A stretch of DNA of 64,000 bases. It comes from Linnemannia schmuckeri. Its lineage: Eukaryota > Mortierellomycota > Mortierellomycetes > Mortierellales > Mortierellaceae. A program made the position numbers and the translations under genes. The stretch covers positions 1,054,001-1,118,000 of the forward strand of contig JANATG010000010.1 in assembly GCA_029449235.1 (NCBI GenBank). Direction: 5' to 3'. How positions within the stretch are numbered: the stretch's first letter is position 1; every line of letters begins with the position of its first letter. The notes beneath the pieces were generated by a model, which was not told where the DNA came from, did no database searches, and saw only the letters and a program-made list of their open reading frames with translations. This document shows positions 35,535 to 46,900 of the stretch, piece after piece.

Positions 35535-36733
35535 ATGAAGATCGCCACCATCCCTGCCTTGCTGGCCTTGTCGGCTGTCGCCCAGGCTGCTCTTGTCAAA
35601 TTCAGCGTCATTGCCCCTGACGCAGCCACTGTCGAGGTCCAAATTGGCGGAAAGAACACGGCCCTGACGAGACCCGATGCTAATGTTCCACTCTACACCG
35701 GTCAGGCAGAGACTGGCGCCGAGACAAAGTACAAGTACGTTGCTGCTGGTCGTGCAGAGGCTTTTGACCGTACCATCCCAACTACTGGCGCAACATATAA
35801 CGAGTTTTTGGATCGTCCCATCACCTATGCCAACATTCCTGAGCTCCCATGGCCCATTGAGAAGGATGTAAGTTGTGCTTTTTTTGCTCATTTCGGGATG
35901 GTCAAATTATTATGTGCAAGACCTCACACGACATTTTTTGTGTTCCTGCAGTCGTGTGTTGTGTATTTTATGTCGTGTGTCCCAATTCAACCCAACCAAC
36001 CAACCAGTTAACCAATCAATCAGCCTGCCCACCCACGCAGCCAGCCGACATGCATACATACACAAAAAAGACAGTGGGATCAGAAATGATAATAATAATA
36101 ATATTTCGCGGGGGAGAGGAGGATGTGCGGGGCATGAAAATTCCAGGAACCATTCATCGCCAACAGTTCGATATTAATCAGTTTCTAAGACTGATTGAAC
36201 ATGACTGACTGACTGACTGACACACTGAACTGACACATTGGACTGACACATATATCCACTACCCAATCAATCGCTTGAAAATTGAAACGAATAGCCTCAA
36301 TGGACCCGCGCTGCACCCAAGCAGGCCATCTTCGATACCAACTACATCCCCACCATCTTCGCTAACGGACCCGCCGCCGACCTCGACTCGCTCGTCGCCA
36401 CCCCTACCTCGACCAAGATCCCCGTCACCTTGACCATCGTCCTCGCCAACGAGGTCAAGACCTTGAACGTATGTTTACATTACATTGCATTGCATTTTAT
36501 GTATCCATGAACTGGCTTCCTCCATTTTTTTTTTTTTTTTTTTTTGCCTCTCTTTCCTCCTGCCTTTGCCTTTGATTACTTTTTCTTGCTTTTTTGGCCT
36601 CACGCGATCCCGTCCGGTTAACAAAAGACCCCTGAGATACTAACAACACACGCTTCTGTTTTTTATTTCTCTTTTTGACCCAAAACAATCATTATTTTAT
36701 TTTACCTCCCTTATTTATCTCTTTCCTCTTTCG

Positions 36734-36770
<37 letters not shown>

Positions 36771-38181
36771 CATTCTCTCTCCTCTTTGTCTCCCGTTCCT
36801 TCCTCCTGCATCTATCCTTTTCTCTCACTTCCTCTTTTTTTCTCTCCTTCTACACCCTCTTTGTGTTGTCCCTTGCTTGAATTATATTATTTTTACGCCA
36901 TATTAGAATGTCGACTTTGGTATCCACGGCGCAGGCAAGAAGAAGAACAACGCCAAGCAGAGCTGGAACTTCCGTCTCGCTGCCGGTGAGACCTTCCAGG
37001 AACGTTCCTTCTTCAAGCTTCGTCATCAGGAGGAGGACCCCACTCAGATCCGCGAGAAACTCTATGCCGATATCGGTCGCGCCATGGGATCCTACACCAA
37101 CGAGGCCAACATGATCCGTCTTTTCATTAACAACCAGGCCTTTGGAACTTTCAACCTCTTGGACGACATCACAGAATACTCCTACATTGCCGCTATGTTC
37201 TACGGTGGCAAGCCCCCAGCACAGTATGGTGCCCTCTTTGACGGAGCCTCTGGAGCCTCTTTCGCCTACTCTCCCACCGGCAATGAGTACTACTCATGGA
37301 TCGTGAACAAGGTCAACCCCATTGGTACACCCACCGATGTTGGACCTCTCTGCGAGCTTTGGAACAAGACCGTCAAGACCGACGATGCCGCCGTCGCTAA
37401 GGTTGAAACTATGTTGGATTTGGATCATCACATGCGCCTCATGGTTCTCGAGTACCTCACCGGTAACTGGGACGGCTACTGGGAGCAGCAGACCAACGAC
37501 GGTCTTTACCGCGATCCTACCCAGGGCGACAAATGGTACTACTTGGCCCAGGACTTTGATGCCACTTTCGGTGTCAACATCCCCACTGTCGACCCGACCT
37601 TCCCCGAGTGGTCCTACACCAGGTACCCCGCTGCCTTTCCCGGCGCAGTCATGATCAACGGCCTCTTGGAGAACCCCACCCGCAAGGCCACCTTTGAGAC
37701 CTACCTCAAGAAGACCGTCGAGGTCCTCTTCAACAACGTCACCCTCACCAACCGCATCCTTAAGTACCACGAGTTCATCCTCCCCGATCTTGCCTGGGAC
37801 CGCAACATTACCCAGCGCTCGCCCGGTATCAACTTTGGATGGACCTTCCCCATGGTCTCTCAGAACTTGTGGGAGGGTGTCTTCTCGCCCCTCGGTACTG
37901 GCGGCGGAGCCACCATTGGTTTGATCGAGTGGATCGTCAAGAAGTCTAACGCCGTCGCCAAGGAGTTCTCGATCACCATCAGCCCCACCCCCGTCGGCCC
38001 CCCTACTGGAACCAACCCCCCTACCACCGGCGGTAACACTGGTAACCCCACCAACCCCAGCGCTGGCAAGCCCTCCGGTGGAAACGCAAGCAACCAGGGC
38101 AGCGCTGCTGGTCATGTCCTCCCCCAGGTCTTTGCCACCCTTGCCTTCGTCGGTGGTTCGGCCCTTGCTCTCATGGCATAG
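35535..38181 (+). CDS. CotH-like spore-coat family protein, secreted, probable GPI anchor
   Basis: Member of the CotH kinase-like family, known from bacterial spore coats and from Mucoromycota, where some members sit on the spore surface and bind host proteins. Three exons (35535..35867, 36295..36468, 36907..38181) give 1782 nt, 593 aa. Residues 1-19 (MKIATIPALLALSAVAQAA) are a signal peptide. The CotH domain covers about 115-500 and includes GNWDGYWEQQTNDGLYRDP near 357-375, which aligns with the conserved motif of Rhizopus CotH. The end is a Pro/Gly/Asn/Thr-rich stalk (about 515-565) followed by a hydrophobic tail, fitting GPI attachment. N-glycosylation sequons are present (for example NITQ, NASN). 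Two long introns (427 and 438 nt) carry T-runs. Kinase activity is described only for some bacterial CotH; it cannot be asserted here, nor can any role in host contact. Confidence 0.93.
36742..36770. repeat. T29 homopolymer in CotH intron 2
   Basis: 29 T's, with a second run of 21 T's at 36525..36545 in the same intron. Both lie in the transcribed strand's pyrimidine-rich intron body. Confidence 0.9.
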
Positions 38182-38875
38182 ATTTGTTGAAGGAATGGAG
38201 ATTTTTTTTAAAAAAAAGCATAGCATTAACAAAATATCCCAGTAATCTAGTAAAATATGTCTTTGTGTACTCGTACATCTTGTATCTTTTTTTAGTAGTT
38301 GGCATGCATGCATGGGTCTGGGCATCGGCATGTTGGAGCGGAGGTCTGCGCCCAATTGTGGTCTCGTTCTACATGTTCAGCGTTGACATTGAGCTTTTAC
38401 GCCAACGCACACTTGGCTGTCGTTTCGATTCCTATTTTAGACTTGGTAATTACTAATTGCTCTTCATTTCCCTCCTCAGGTGAGCAACCAATATGAGAAA
38501 GAAACAAACAAAGCGATCGATAGAGATGGGAAATACCTCGTTTCAACAAGAGAAAACAATAGAAATTCTCGGTAATAGATGTTTGTCTTGAGGTCGCACT
38601 ATAAAACGAGCATTTTTATGCCTTGACAGGCAGGCATTGACAAATACCATCATTGATATATACCCGAAACGCGAAGTGCATGGATAACTACCAACGCGTC
38701 CCTTTTCTAATAAGAACGGACAAAGAGATTTTGTTTTACAATAGTAGAATGTGTCATCATTCTCTTATTTTCCTCTTGTACTGCTCTCTCAGTGTACTAC
38801 TTAAAACAAGAAATTTTGTTGGTCATATCTTTTTTTCATCTCATTCTTCATCCTCTTCCTTCCTCCATCCTGACA
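38182..38875. other. intergenic region after the CotH-like gene
   Basis: 3' flank of the CotH-like gene and upstream flank of the monooxygenase pseudogene. No gene or structured element is recognised. Confidence 0.5.
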
Positions 38876-40460
38876 ATGACCACCCCCCTCCTTACCCCAT
38901 CCGTGCCAAACAGCAACGACTCTCTTCTCGTCCTTATCGTAGGAGCTGGTCTCGCAGGGTTGTTCCTCGGCAACCTGTTGGGGAGAGCAGGCATTCATTA
39001 CGAGATTTTTGAGAGTGCCCCCACCATTAGATCACTGAGTAAAGAAGTATCTCCGACCGCGTATTTTATATCGCGCACGCACATGCAGTCGTGAATCTGT
39101 CCACCACTAGACTAACATATGCCCTCTCTTCTTGTCTATAAGCATTCAGACACTCTTATATACCTGCACCCTGGTGTGACGCCTGCGTTTGAGCTGCTGG
39201 GGTTATACGATGACCTGACGTCGTTCTCCAAGCGGAGACTTTCAAACGACTTTTATAGACAAATTGGAGACTATCCCAAAGATGAAACCAAGTAACGCCG
39301 AGGCGTAAATACGACTTCACCATCCTATGTCGTGGATAACAGTTGTCGATACCCACTTGTCTTACAATTCTCAATGCCATTTGTATGTGTCTGCTTTTAG
39401 CGTCGTCGGATACAACATGGTTCTTTTGTTCTCCCCGAGTTGTACGAATTGTTGTTCAATCGCATTCCCTCACACATGATTCATATGTCCAAGAAGCTGG
39501 CCTCCTTTGACCAAGATCATTGCGGATGGCTCTTTTACTCAAGAGGATATCCTTGTAATGCCGATGGCACCTACAGTGGCGTGAGACAACGCTTGTACAA
39601 GACCCTCGATAATCAGGGTCTTTTCCCTCAAGTCAATTTGCAGAGTATGAGCAAGGGCTACATCTCTCCTATAGGAACCACTGATACCCTCAACCCTTCC
39701 AAGTACCTGAGGATGGAAGAAGCTGGCTGCGAGTCTCTGTATTTTATTGGCGATGGCAGCACGCCTTACACAGTATGTTGTTTTGTATTGTGTTTCTTAA
39801 TCAGTCTTTTTTCGATGTACTCTCTGTCATGTTCTTCGCTTGTTCCGATTGTACTTTTCTTTCGCGAAAATGTGATAGTGGGTCACTTTTACAGTTCCAG
39901 AAAACAGGGTCTGCTGGATCCAACTTGGACTTGACAAGACAAGTGAAAAGGACGCCAAGGCATTGAACCTGTTCGACGCCACCCCAATGAGAGCATTTCC
40001 AATGTCTACTTCGAGGACAAGCTGTTTGAAACTTGGAATCATGACAGGGCCATCTTCAATGGCGATGGTAAGTTCACCTTCTTCTTCACGCGTTCCCGAG
40101 CTCGAAACAATTCGACTCCCTTGTTAACATCGTACCATTGCCCTCTTTTTCTCGCGGACAAATTAACCAGAAATGCACAATCTAAAAATTTCAATCGTGG
40201 AAAAGTACGCGCCATACGGCGGTTTTTCTGACCTATTTCTAATTACTGCCCATATTCTGCTCCTCTAGCTTCTACCAAGCACGGGCACCGGCGCTCTCAA
40301 TGCTATGTACGATGCTATCATTTTTGGCCAACCATCTCAATGATACTGAGCAGAACAGTTTCGAAAACGTAAAGGCGGCCCTAGTCGACTATAAGATGAA
40401 ACGTCTCAATGCCATCAAGGAATTATACTCTACTCACAGGCGCATCGGAGTGCGAGACTA
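38876..40460 (+). pseudogene. FAD-dependent monooxygenase pseudogene
   Basis: Remains of a flavin monooxygenase (UbiH/PHBH fold). The start MTTPLLTPSVPNSND leads into an FAD-binding GxGxxG segment, LIVGAGLAGLFLGNLLGRAG, and an acidic end of the second strand (YEIFESA). Later blocks are recognisable: PAFELLGLYDDL, ELYELLFNRIPSH, ADGTYSGVRQRLYKTL, TPYT, SEKDAKALNLFDATP, ESISNVYFEDKLFETW and LLPSTGTGALNAMYDAI. The order is that of an intact enzyme but the frame breaks at least three times: near 39435 (VVGYN versus FVLPELYEL), near 39985 (FDATP versus ESISN), and in a T-run near 40322 (DAII versus LANHL). A segment is also missing before ADGTYSGVRQ. The second FAD motif GD...H is degraded (FNGDG). 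Splice sites of the ancestor are still partly visible. Confidence 0.8.
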
Positions 40461-40851
40461 GTCTACGGATATGTAAGGCGCCATATGACCATTATTTTTT
40501 TTTTTTACTCTCGCTCCTCATGCAAAAATGTCAGTATTGGCCGCCCACATTTTTTTTTTTTTTTTTTTTTTTATGATGAATGAACGTGCTGTAGACGGTA
40601 TGGGGGAGAGTGATGAGGAACATTATATTCAAATGGATCTTCAAATCGATGCAACGCGCACAGATCGTCAAGGTCTCCGCTTACAGACCCTAAATCAACT
40701 TTTGGTCCCAGACACTCACTCGTGGAGCCGTAGATGTCATCCCTCAGAAGCCTATTAAGCGTGAGCAGGAGAAAGTTGTAGCAATATCGATAGAGAGAAT
40801 GAGGAAAAACAAGTAACATGCACGTGGGCAGAATAACAATAAATGGTTTAT
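40461..40851. other. intergenic region between convergent genes
   Basis: Contains a T23 run (40550..40572). Otherwise 3' flanks of the monooxygenase pseudogene and the minus-strand F-box gene. Confidence 0.5.
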
Positions 40852-43110
40852 TTATCTGAAAGGGCTGGATCGTGTAGCAATGCACTTGAACTCGATCCGG
40901 GGTCGAATGGCTCGAACCCATTTCATAATCGTGTCGTTATCATCCGACTGTTGGTGAGGGTAATTTTGAAACTCCAAGTACTCGAGCTCTGGGCAGCATT
41001 GCCACCGCTGCTTGGCTCGATTCAGAAACATGGCGCCAATATCCTGGAGATGGCCCAGACCTCTCATATCCGCTCCTGACATCATATAGTCTGGAGTACT
41101 GTCGTCTTCCGCAGCAGGAGAGGACGTTGAATTTGCCGTCGCGGAAGGTTTCTTTTTCTTCTTGAAAAATGTAGGCTGGTCGGCCTCCACTGTGTCCGAG
41201 TCTGTCTCCGTATCGCTCCCCTTGCTCTTTTGCTCTCGATAGCGATGATTGCGAGACAAGACTTCCTTGATTGTCGGCTTTAGATGCTTCTGACGACCCT
41301 TCAGCGGCTGGTCCTCAGAGAGTAAAGTCGACTGGAAGGGCGTCCGCGAGTAAATGATCTGGTCCTCGACAGTGACAAACCGCTCCAACAGTCTCTTCTT
41401 CTCAACATTCCGTGCGGGGTCCATATCCAGAGCCAGCCAGTCCAAGTCATCCCTCTTCAGATCCTCCCTACTTTCTGTAGTCACCACCGCTCGCCTCAAC
41501 TCCTGTAATTTCGACAGCAATGAGACACCGCCCTCAAGGCTCAACAACAAACCTGCACTCGAGATCCACAAATCCTGGAGACGAGGACAGGTCTTGGTAA
41601 TATACCCATAGATCATCCGCGAGCCCTCGTAGCTGTCGAAACTCCTGTTGCCATCGCGTCCAGCTCCAAAACTCAAGTGAAGTGTCTTCAGGTTGCTTGT
41701 CGTCCACACTCGAGCTTGCAGCTGCTCCTGATGCTCGGATCTAGAAGTAGATGACGATGACGACGATTTATCGTCATCCCTCCTCCAACGATACCGCCCT
41801 TCCTTGTTCAAGACACCTTCGACATCCAACCAGGCAATCGATACCTGAATCCCGGAAGCGCGCAGGTGCTGCAGATGAACCGCCCCACAAAGGTACTGAT
41901 GCAGCGCCCTCCCGACAATCTCCTGGTTCAAATGACCCGTAATCTCAAGACTCGTCATCCGGTCGGCAAACGCACTAGTCCTGAATGTCTCCATTGTCTG
42001 GGATGATATGTCAAAGCTAGGTGTGATCCAGTGTGTGAGGGCAGGGAACTTTTGCAAGACCCGGACCAGCTCTGTGCTCTTGATCTTGGAGGGCTTATTC
42101 ATTGAAATAGAGAGGCGGGTGACATATGGGCTGACGGTCGCTATTCTCTCGATGCCTGCCATGTTTGACCAAGAGACGAGATCCTGCTTCCTGAGCGGTG
42201 TACAACTGGTGTGTGATACCGATGACGATGACGAAGATGGTGGCGGAAGGTGTTGGATGTAAGACTGAGCTACTGGAGTAAGTGCCGTTGTTGATGATGT
42301 CCCGCTTATGAGCCTTGTCAGCACCAGATCCGTCAGAGCTGAAGCAACACGTAAAAGTCGCAACAAGCACTCAATCTCGATCCCGATCCCCTCCAAAGAC
42401 AATGAACGAAGCGGTATACGATCCGGCAAAGAAGGCGGTGGTGGATGATCCGAATCACTCGTGTCTGCAAGTCGGTAGTAGGAAGTAATGCCTTGGCTGA
42501 TCTTGAGATGGAGGAGTCTCGGACAGAGAAGCAGAATCCTGTCCAGAGGAAAGAACTCGGCAAAATGCACCTGTTCGAGCCGAAGGCTGGTCAACTGGAA
42601 TCCTGTGATGGTGAGCAGAGGTAGGATGTCGGTTTGATAGTCCATATAATAAAGGATCTGGACGTCGACGACTCGTAGCTCGTTCAGCTGCGCAAGATCG
42701 CCCAATTGTTTCATAAACGCCTGGTGATGAAGAGGCCCGAGTCGAGGGGGTCCCAATCTACCCCAGTAAGGGTCGGCAACAGGAGGTTTGATGACAAGAA
42801 CACGCGCACCTCGAATACTGTCAATCGCCTTTTGGTCAAACTTGTTCCTGTCTTTGTTGAGCGGGTCCAGCTGGGCTTGGTTGGCTGGGTCGAGGGTAAT
42901 TGTTGCAGGTCGAACCAAGAGAGGGAGGGCGGCTGTGTGCCAGAGACGGCAGACGAGGGAGGCTGTGAGACGGAGGGACCGTTGGCTCAGGAATGAGAGG
43001 ATATGTTCGACCAACTCTGGGACCTGGGTGACCTTGGCGTAGTTGTGGTCAAAGACCTTGGGTGCCCGCTCCTTTTTCTTCTTCTTGGCTTTTTGAGCTG
43101 GCTGCGACAT
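40852..43110 (-). CDS. F-box/LRR protein (large paralog)
   Basis: Single-exon gene, 752 aa from the ATG at 43110. That start (MSQPAQKAKKKKKERAPKVF) is preferred over the upstream in-frame ATG at 43356, because the extra 82 codons are low-complexity and include an A25 tract read as phenylalanines. The F-box is at about residues 30-65 (VPELVEHILSFLSQRSL ... VCRLW). A leucine-rich region follows with LCPRLLHLKIS and similar repeats. A Ser/Asp-rich spacer lies near 430-445 and an acidic/Lys-rich spacer near 635-680. The C-terminal block (SGADMRGLGHLQDI ... PELEYLEF ... IRPRIEFKCI) is shared with the two F-box genes at 6.4-10.7 kb. Likely an SCF adaptor; substrate unknown. Confidence 0.9.
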   Translation of the reverse strand: MSQPAQKAKKKKKERAPKVFDHNYAKVTQVPELVEHILSFLSQRSLRLTASLVCRLWHTAALPLLVRPATITLDPANQAQLDPLNKDRNKFDQKAIDSIRGARVLVIKPPVADPYWGRLGPPRLGPLHHQAFMKQLGDLAQLNELRVVDVQILYYMDYQTDILPLLTITGFQLTSLRLEQVHFAEFFPLDRILLLCPRLLHLKISQGITSYYRLADTSDSDHPPPPSLPDRIPLRSLSLEGIGIEIECLLRLLRVASALTDLVLTRLISGTSSTTALTPVAQSYIQHLPPPSSSSSSVSHTSCTPLRKQDLVSWSNMAGIERIATVSPYVTRLSISMNKPSKIKSTELVRVLQKFPALTHWITPSFDISSQTMETFRTSAFADRMTSLEITGHLNQEIVGRALHQYLCGAVHLQHLRASGIQVSIAWLDVEGVLNKEGRYRWRRDDDKSSSSSSTSRSEHQEQLQARVWTTSNLKTLHLSFGAGRDGNRSFDSYEGSRMIYGYITKTCPRLQDLWISSAGLLLSLEGGVSLLSKLQELRRAVVTTESREDLKRDDLDWLALDMDPARNVEKKRLLERFVTVEDQIIYSRTPFQSTLLSEDQPLKGRQKHLKPTIKEVLSRNHRYREQKSKGSDTETDSDTVEADQPTFFKKKKKPSATANSTSSPAAEDDSTPDYMMSGADMRGLGHLQDIGAMFLNRAKQRWQCCPELEYLEFQNYPHQQSDDNDTIMKWVRAIRPRIEFKCIATRSSPFR

Positions 43111-43925
43111 TCCTGATGTTGCTGATGATTTGTGAATGAAGGAAGAAGAGAGGAAAAAAAAAAAAAAAAAAAAAAAAAGAAAAGGTGAATGAGAGAAGGA
43201 GGAGAGAAGAGGGGATGAACAGGGGTGAAAGGGAAGAGGAATAAAGCAAAGCAGAGATGGGTGATTAAAAAAATAAGAAAGAAAAGAAGAGGCGTTACGC
43301 CTGTTGGAGCAAAAGAACAGGCTTGAGAATTTTTTTTTCGCTCCAAGTCCGGTCAACTGTGGCTATGCTTCCTCAGATACGATCAAAAACAGGCAAAAAA
43401 CTGATCAAATGGATCATTTGGCATGACTGGAAATCATGCGAGATATCCTCTTTGCTTGGACAAACAGACAAACAAATCGAATAAAAGTCAAATAGAATGA
43501 ATAACTTATTCGTGAACCCTCCACACTTGTGACAAAGACAACGATGATGAACTGTGTCACCCTCGTTCCTTTTCATCACTATTGTTTGTTTGTACCTGAA
43601 CTGAGGGATCAGTCGCGAAAAAAAAGAAAAAAAAAAAAAAAAAAGGCACTGGATAACATTTCATTCATTCTCATTCAGTGTTCTTAGTATTGCCGCCTTG
43701 CCTTTCTCATGGCCTTCATCTTTTGCTCAGACCAGATTGTATCACTCGAGTCGAGTCTCTGTATTTATGCATTGCCATATTAACTCACGACTTTGTTCAA
43801 AAGCGATAAGGCGGAGCTGGGGTAATGGATATCGTAAATAATGTACAATTTATTTTTTTGTTTTATTTTATTTCTTCTAATGTGTAAGTGGGACAAAAAT
43901 AAGGTATCGAAGCTTGTGATCGCTT
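43111..43925. other. intergenic region with A25 tract
   Basis: Upstream of the F-box gene: on the minus strand a pyrimidine-rich leader with T25 (plus-strand A's at 43154..43178). The remainder is the 3' flank of the ABC transporter. No gene. Confidence 0.5.
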
Positions 43926-46900
43926 TTAGCGGCGATCAAAGCGGACAAAGCGGATAGCGACGAGGACCATAATGATGTTGAAGCAAATGTAGAGGCAGAG
44001 AATGCCCAAGTTTCTCCAGCGGTTATCAAAGTCCATGGAAAGGGGCGTGTAGAAGTCCTGACCGAACTTGTACTGGCAGTACTGGCAAATGTCGGTGGCG
44101 TTGAGGTTGTTGATATAACCGGTAGCCTTCTCCATGAAGGCAGAGGCGTACTGACCACAGGTCTGGCCGACAGGGGGGTAGAAGAGCGAGAACTCGTCAT
44201 CCTTGCAGATCACGGGGACGTTGTGCAATTGGACGGTGGTGATGGCCTCGACGACGTAGTGGTAGGGGTCAAGCCAGTACATCCAGGAGGACCAGAACTT
44301 GGGCATCAGTTCCTTGGAAATCATGACACCGCAGAACAGGTTGAGGGTCGAGAAGACAAAGGGGTTCATCAAGGCGGCAACTTGGGGTGAGGGCGTCAAG
44401 GCGGCGATCAGTTGAGCAATGGTCACGGCGAAAATGCAGAAGAGGACGACCATCAACCAGGTGAAGAAGGTCAAAGTCGAGTCCGAGACAAAGCCGACGG
44501 TCCAGTAGAAGATGACAAAGAAAATGGTGGCGGAGAGGACGATATAAGGAATCTCAATGGCAATGATCGAGACGGCGAAGGGTTTCCAACCGTAGTACTT
44601 GCCAGCAAACTCCCGGTAGAACCATTGACGTTGCATCATGTACTGGGGCTGGGTCATGTTAACCAAGAGAGCGGCAAGGACCATGACTTGGAAGATGACA
44701 AAGACACGTGACTGCAGATCGACAGTGGACGAGCCAAGCTTGTAGAACGAGAATCCGTTGAGGAGGGCAAAGATAACCATGAGGAAGATACGACCAAAGT
44801 TGTACTGGGGGAGGCGCCAGTAGGACATTGCCATGCGACGGAAGACATACTTGAGCTGGGTCATCGTGTTGGTGGCGTACTCGAGATCCTCGCTGGCAGA
44901 GGGAGTGGCAATTGATCCGGCAGGGCGACGGGTAGCCTGGATATCCTTGAGCAACTGCTCCTTCTCGGGCGACTTGTTCCAGATCGAAGGCCAATCAAGG
45001 CTGGAGTGGCGGGCGTTGACAACATCCAGAATGTATTCGGCAGGGTTGGCATCAGAGGCGCAGTTGGGGGCACCGTTCTTCTGAAAGTAATCGATCAATT
45101 TCACAGAGTCATGGCCGAGCTCACCGAAAAAGACAGTGTGGCCGCCCTTGGCAAGTAGCAAGAGATCGTCAAAGAAGGCAAACAATTGGGACGAGGGCTG
45201 ATGGATGGTGCAGAGAATGGCCTGACCCTGATCGGTCAACTTGCGCATGAAGCGCATGATGTTGTACGAGGCCTGGGCATCCAAACCAGAGGTGGGCTCG
45301 TCGAGGAAGAGCAACTTGGGCTTGGCAACGAGTTCGACTCCAATGGTAAGACGCTTGCGCTCCTCGACCGAAATACCGAGACCAGACTCGGTGGTACCAA
45401 TCAAGGCATCGGCAATGTCCTGCATCTCGAGAATGTTGATAATCTCCTCGACATAGGCATCCTTCTCGGCCTCAGAGACGTGGGCGGGCTGGCGGAGGCG
45501 GGCAGAGAACTGAAGGGACTCGCGGACAGTGCACTCAGGAACGTGGACATCCAACTGCTCGCAGTATCCGGTGGTGCGCTGGAAGTCGCGGCGAAGGGGC
45601 TCACCGTCAACCTCAATCTGACCAGTGATGGTACCAATGTTCTTGCGCTGGGCGAGGACATCCAAGAGAGTGGTCTTTCCAGCACCGGACGAACCCATCA
45701 AGGCAGTCATGGTGCCGGGCTTAACGAGACCAGCAATTCCGTTCAACAGCTGCTTCTTGCCCGAAGCATCAGCCTTGTAAGGGACAACATAGTCGAGGTT
45801 CTCCCAAGCAAAGACGGATCCCTTGGCCATCTCGAGCTCGATGCCAGAGTTGCTGTTCTTGGCAGGACCAGCGGCAGTGACAGTCGAGATAGAGGCAGCA
45901 GGGCGAGACTCTTCATCCTCAGCGTTCTTTCCGATGATGACGGATCCCTTCTTGAAGACGTTGGTAGAGAAACCACCCTTGCCAAACTCAATGTTCTCAA
46001 GGGCGTAGCAGGTGATGCAGACAAAGAGGAGCCAGAAGAGGACAATGGCCAAAATGTCATACCAGAGTTCATCAGTGTTGTAGCGGTAGGCGGCATCGAG
46101 GTAATCGGAACCATCGACAGAAGTCTGACCGGGCTTGGCGCCAGCAAGGCCGCAGACCTGGTACTGGGTTTGGGTGTATCCAGGGCCATGGGGGATCATG
46201 CCGAATCCGCTGCAGTCGAAGCTGAGTCCTCTCATTTCGTTGGAGATCAGGGCCTTGAAAGCGTAGGCAAGAGGGTTGATCCAGAAGATCCAAATGAACC
46301 AGGGGTGCATCGCTTGGTAAGGGATCATGTAACCAGAGTACAAGATCAAGGCCAAGAGGATAAGACCCGAGTTGCGGGAGGCGGCATCGAATGTGGCACT
46401 GACAGCGGCCCACTATAAGAGATGGAAGAAATGAAGTACAAATTGGTCAGCATGTTTTTTTTTCTATAAAGAAACAAATGAAATGTATAAACAAAGGTGA
46501 AAAAAGCGTCGAGATATCTTACCATGCGGAAGAAGGCGGTCATACAGAGAGCAGTCAAGAACAGGATGAGACAGAAGAGGAACCACTTGCCAGCCTCGAG
46601 TTGCAAGCCAGCCATAAAGTAGAGGACGACGGAGAAGAGGATAATCTGGGCAACGATCAAAGGGATATCAACGCAGATCTGGGCAATGGCAAAGGCAGAG
46701 GGACGGTACATGGCAAAGTTCTTGTGCTTGTACAGGATGGGACGACCCTGCATAGCCATGGGCAACTCGGCCTGGGAGATCAAAGCGTTGAACAGAAGAG
46801 CAAAGAACAAGACACCTCCACGGGTGAAGGTACCGGTGGCATCGGCCTTCAGCTTGAAGAAGACGGATCCGACAATGATGGCCTTGATGACGTTCGAGGC

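Noticed and set aside
37294..38355. 353-codon open frame on the minus strand
   Set aside because: Antisense to the CotH-like exon 3; Gly/Val/Asp-rich composition from codon bias, no motifs.
43111..43356. Upstream ATG extending the 40.9-kb F-box gene by 82 codons
   Set aside because: The extension is low-complexity and passes through the A25 tract; paralogs start near the F-box.
45186..46418. 410-codon open frame on the plus strand
   Set aside because: It is the antisense shadow of the ABC transporter's NBD2/TMD region, which is strongly coding on the minus strand.
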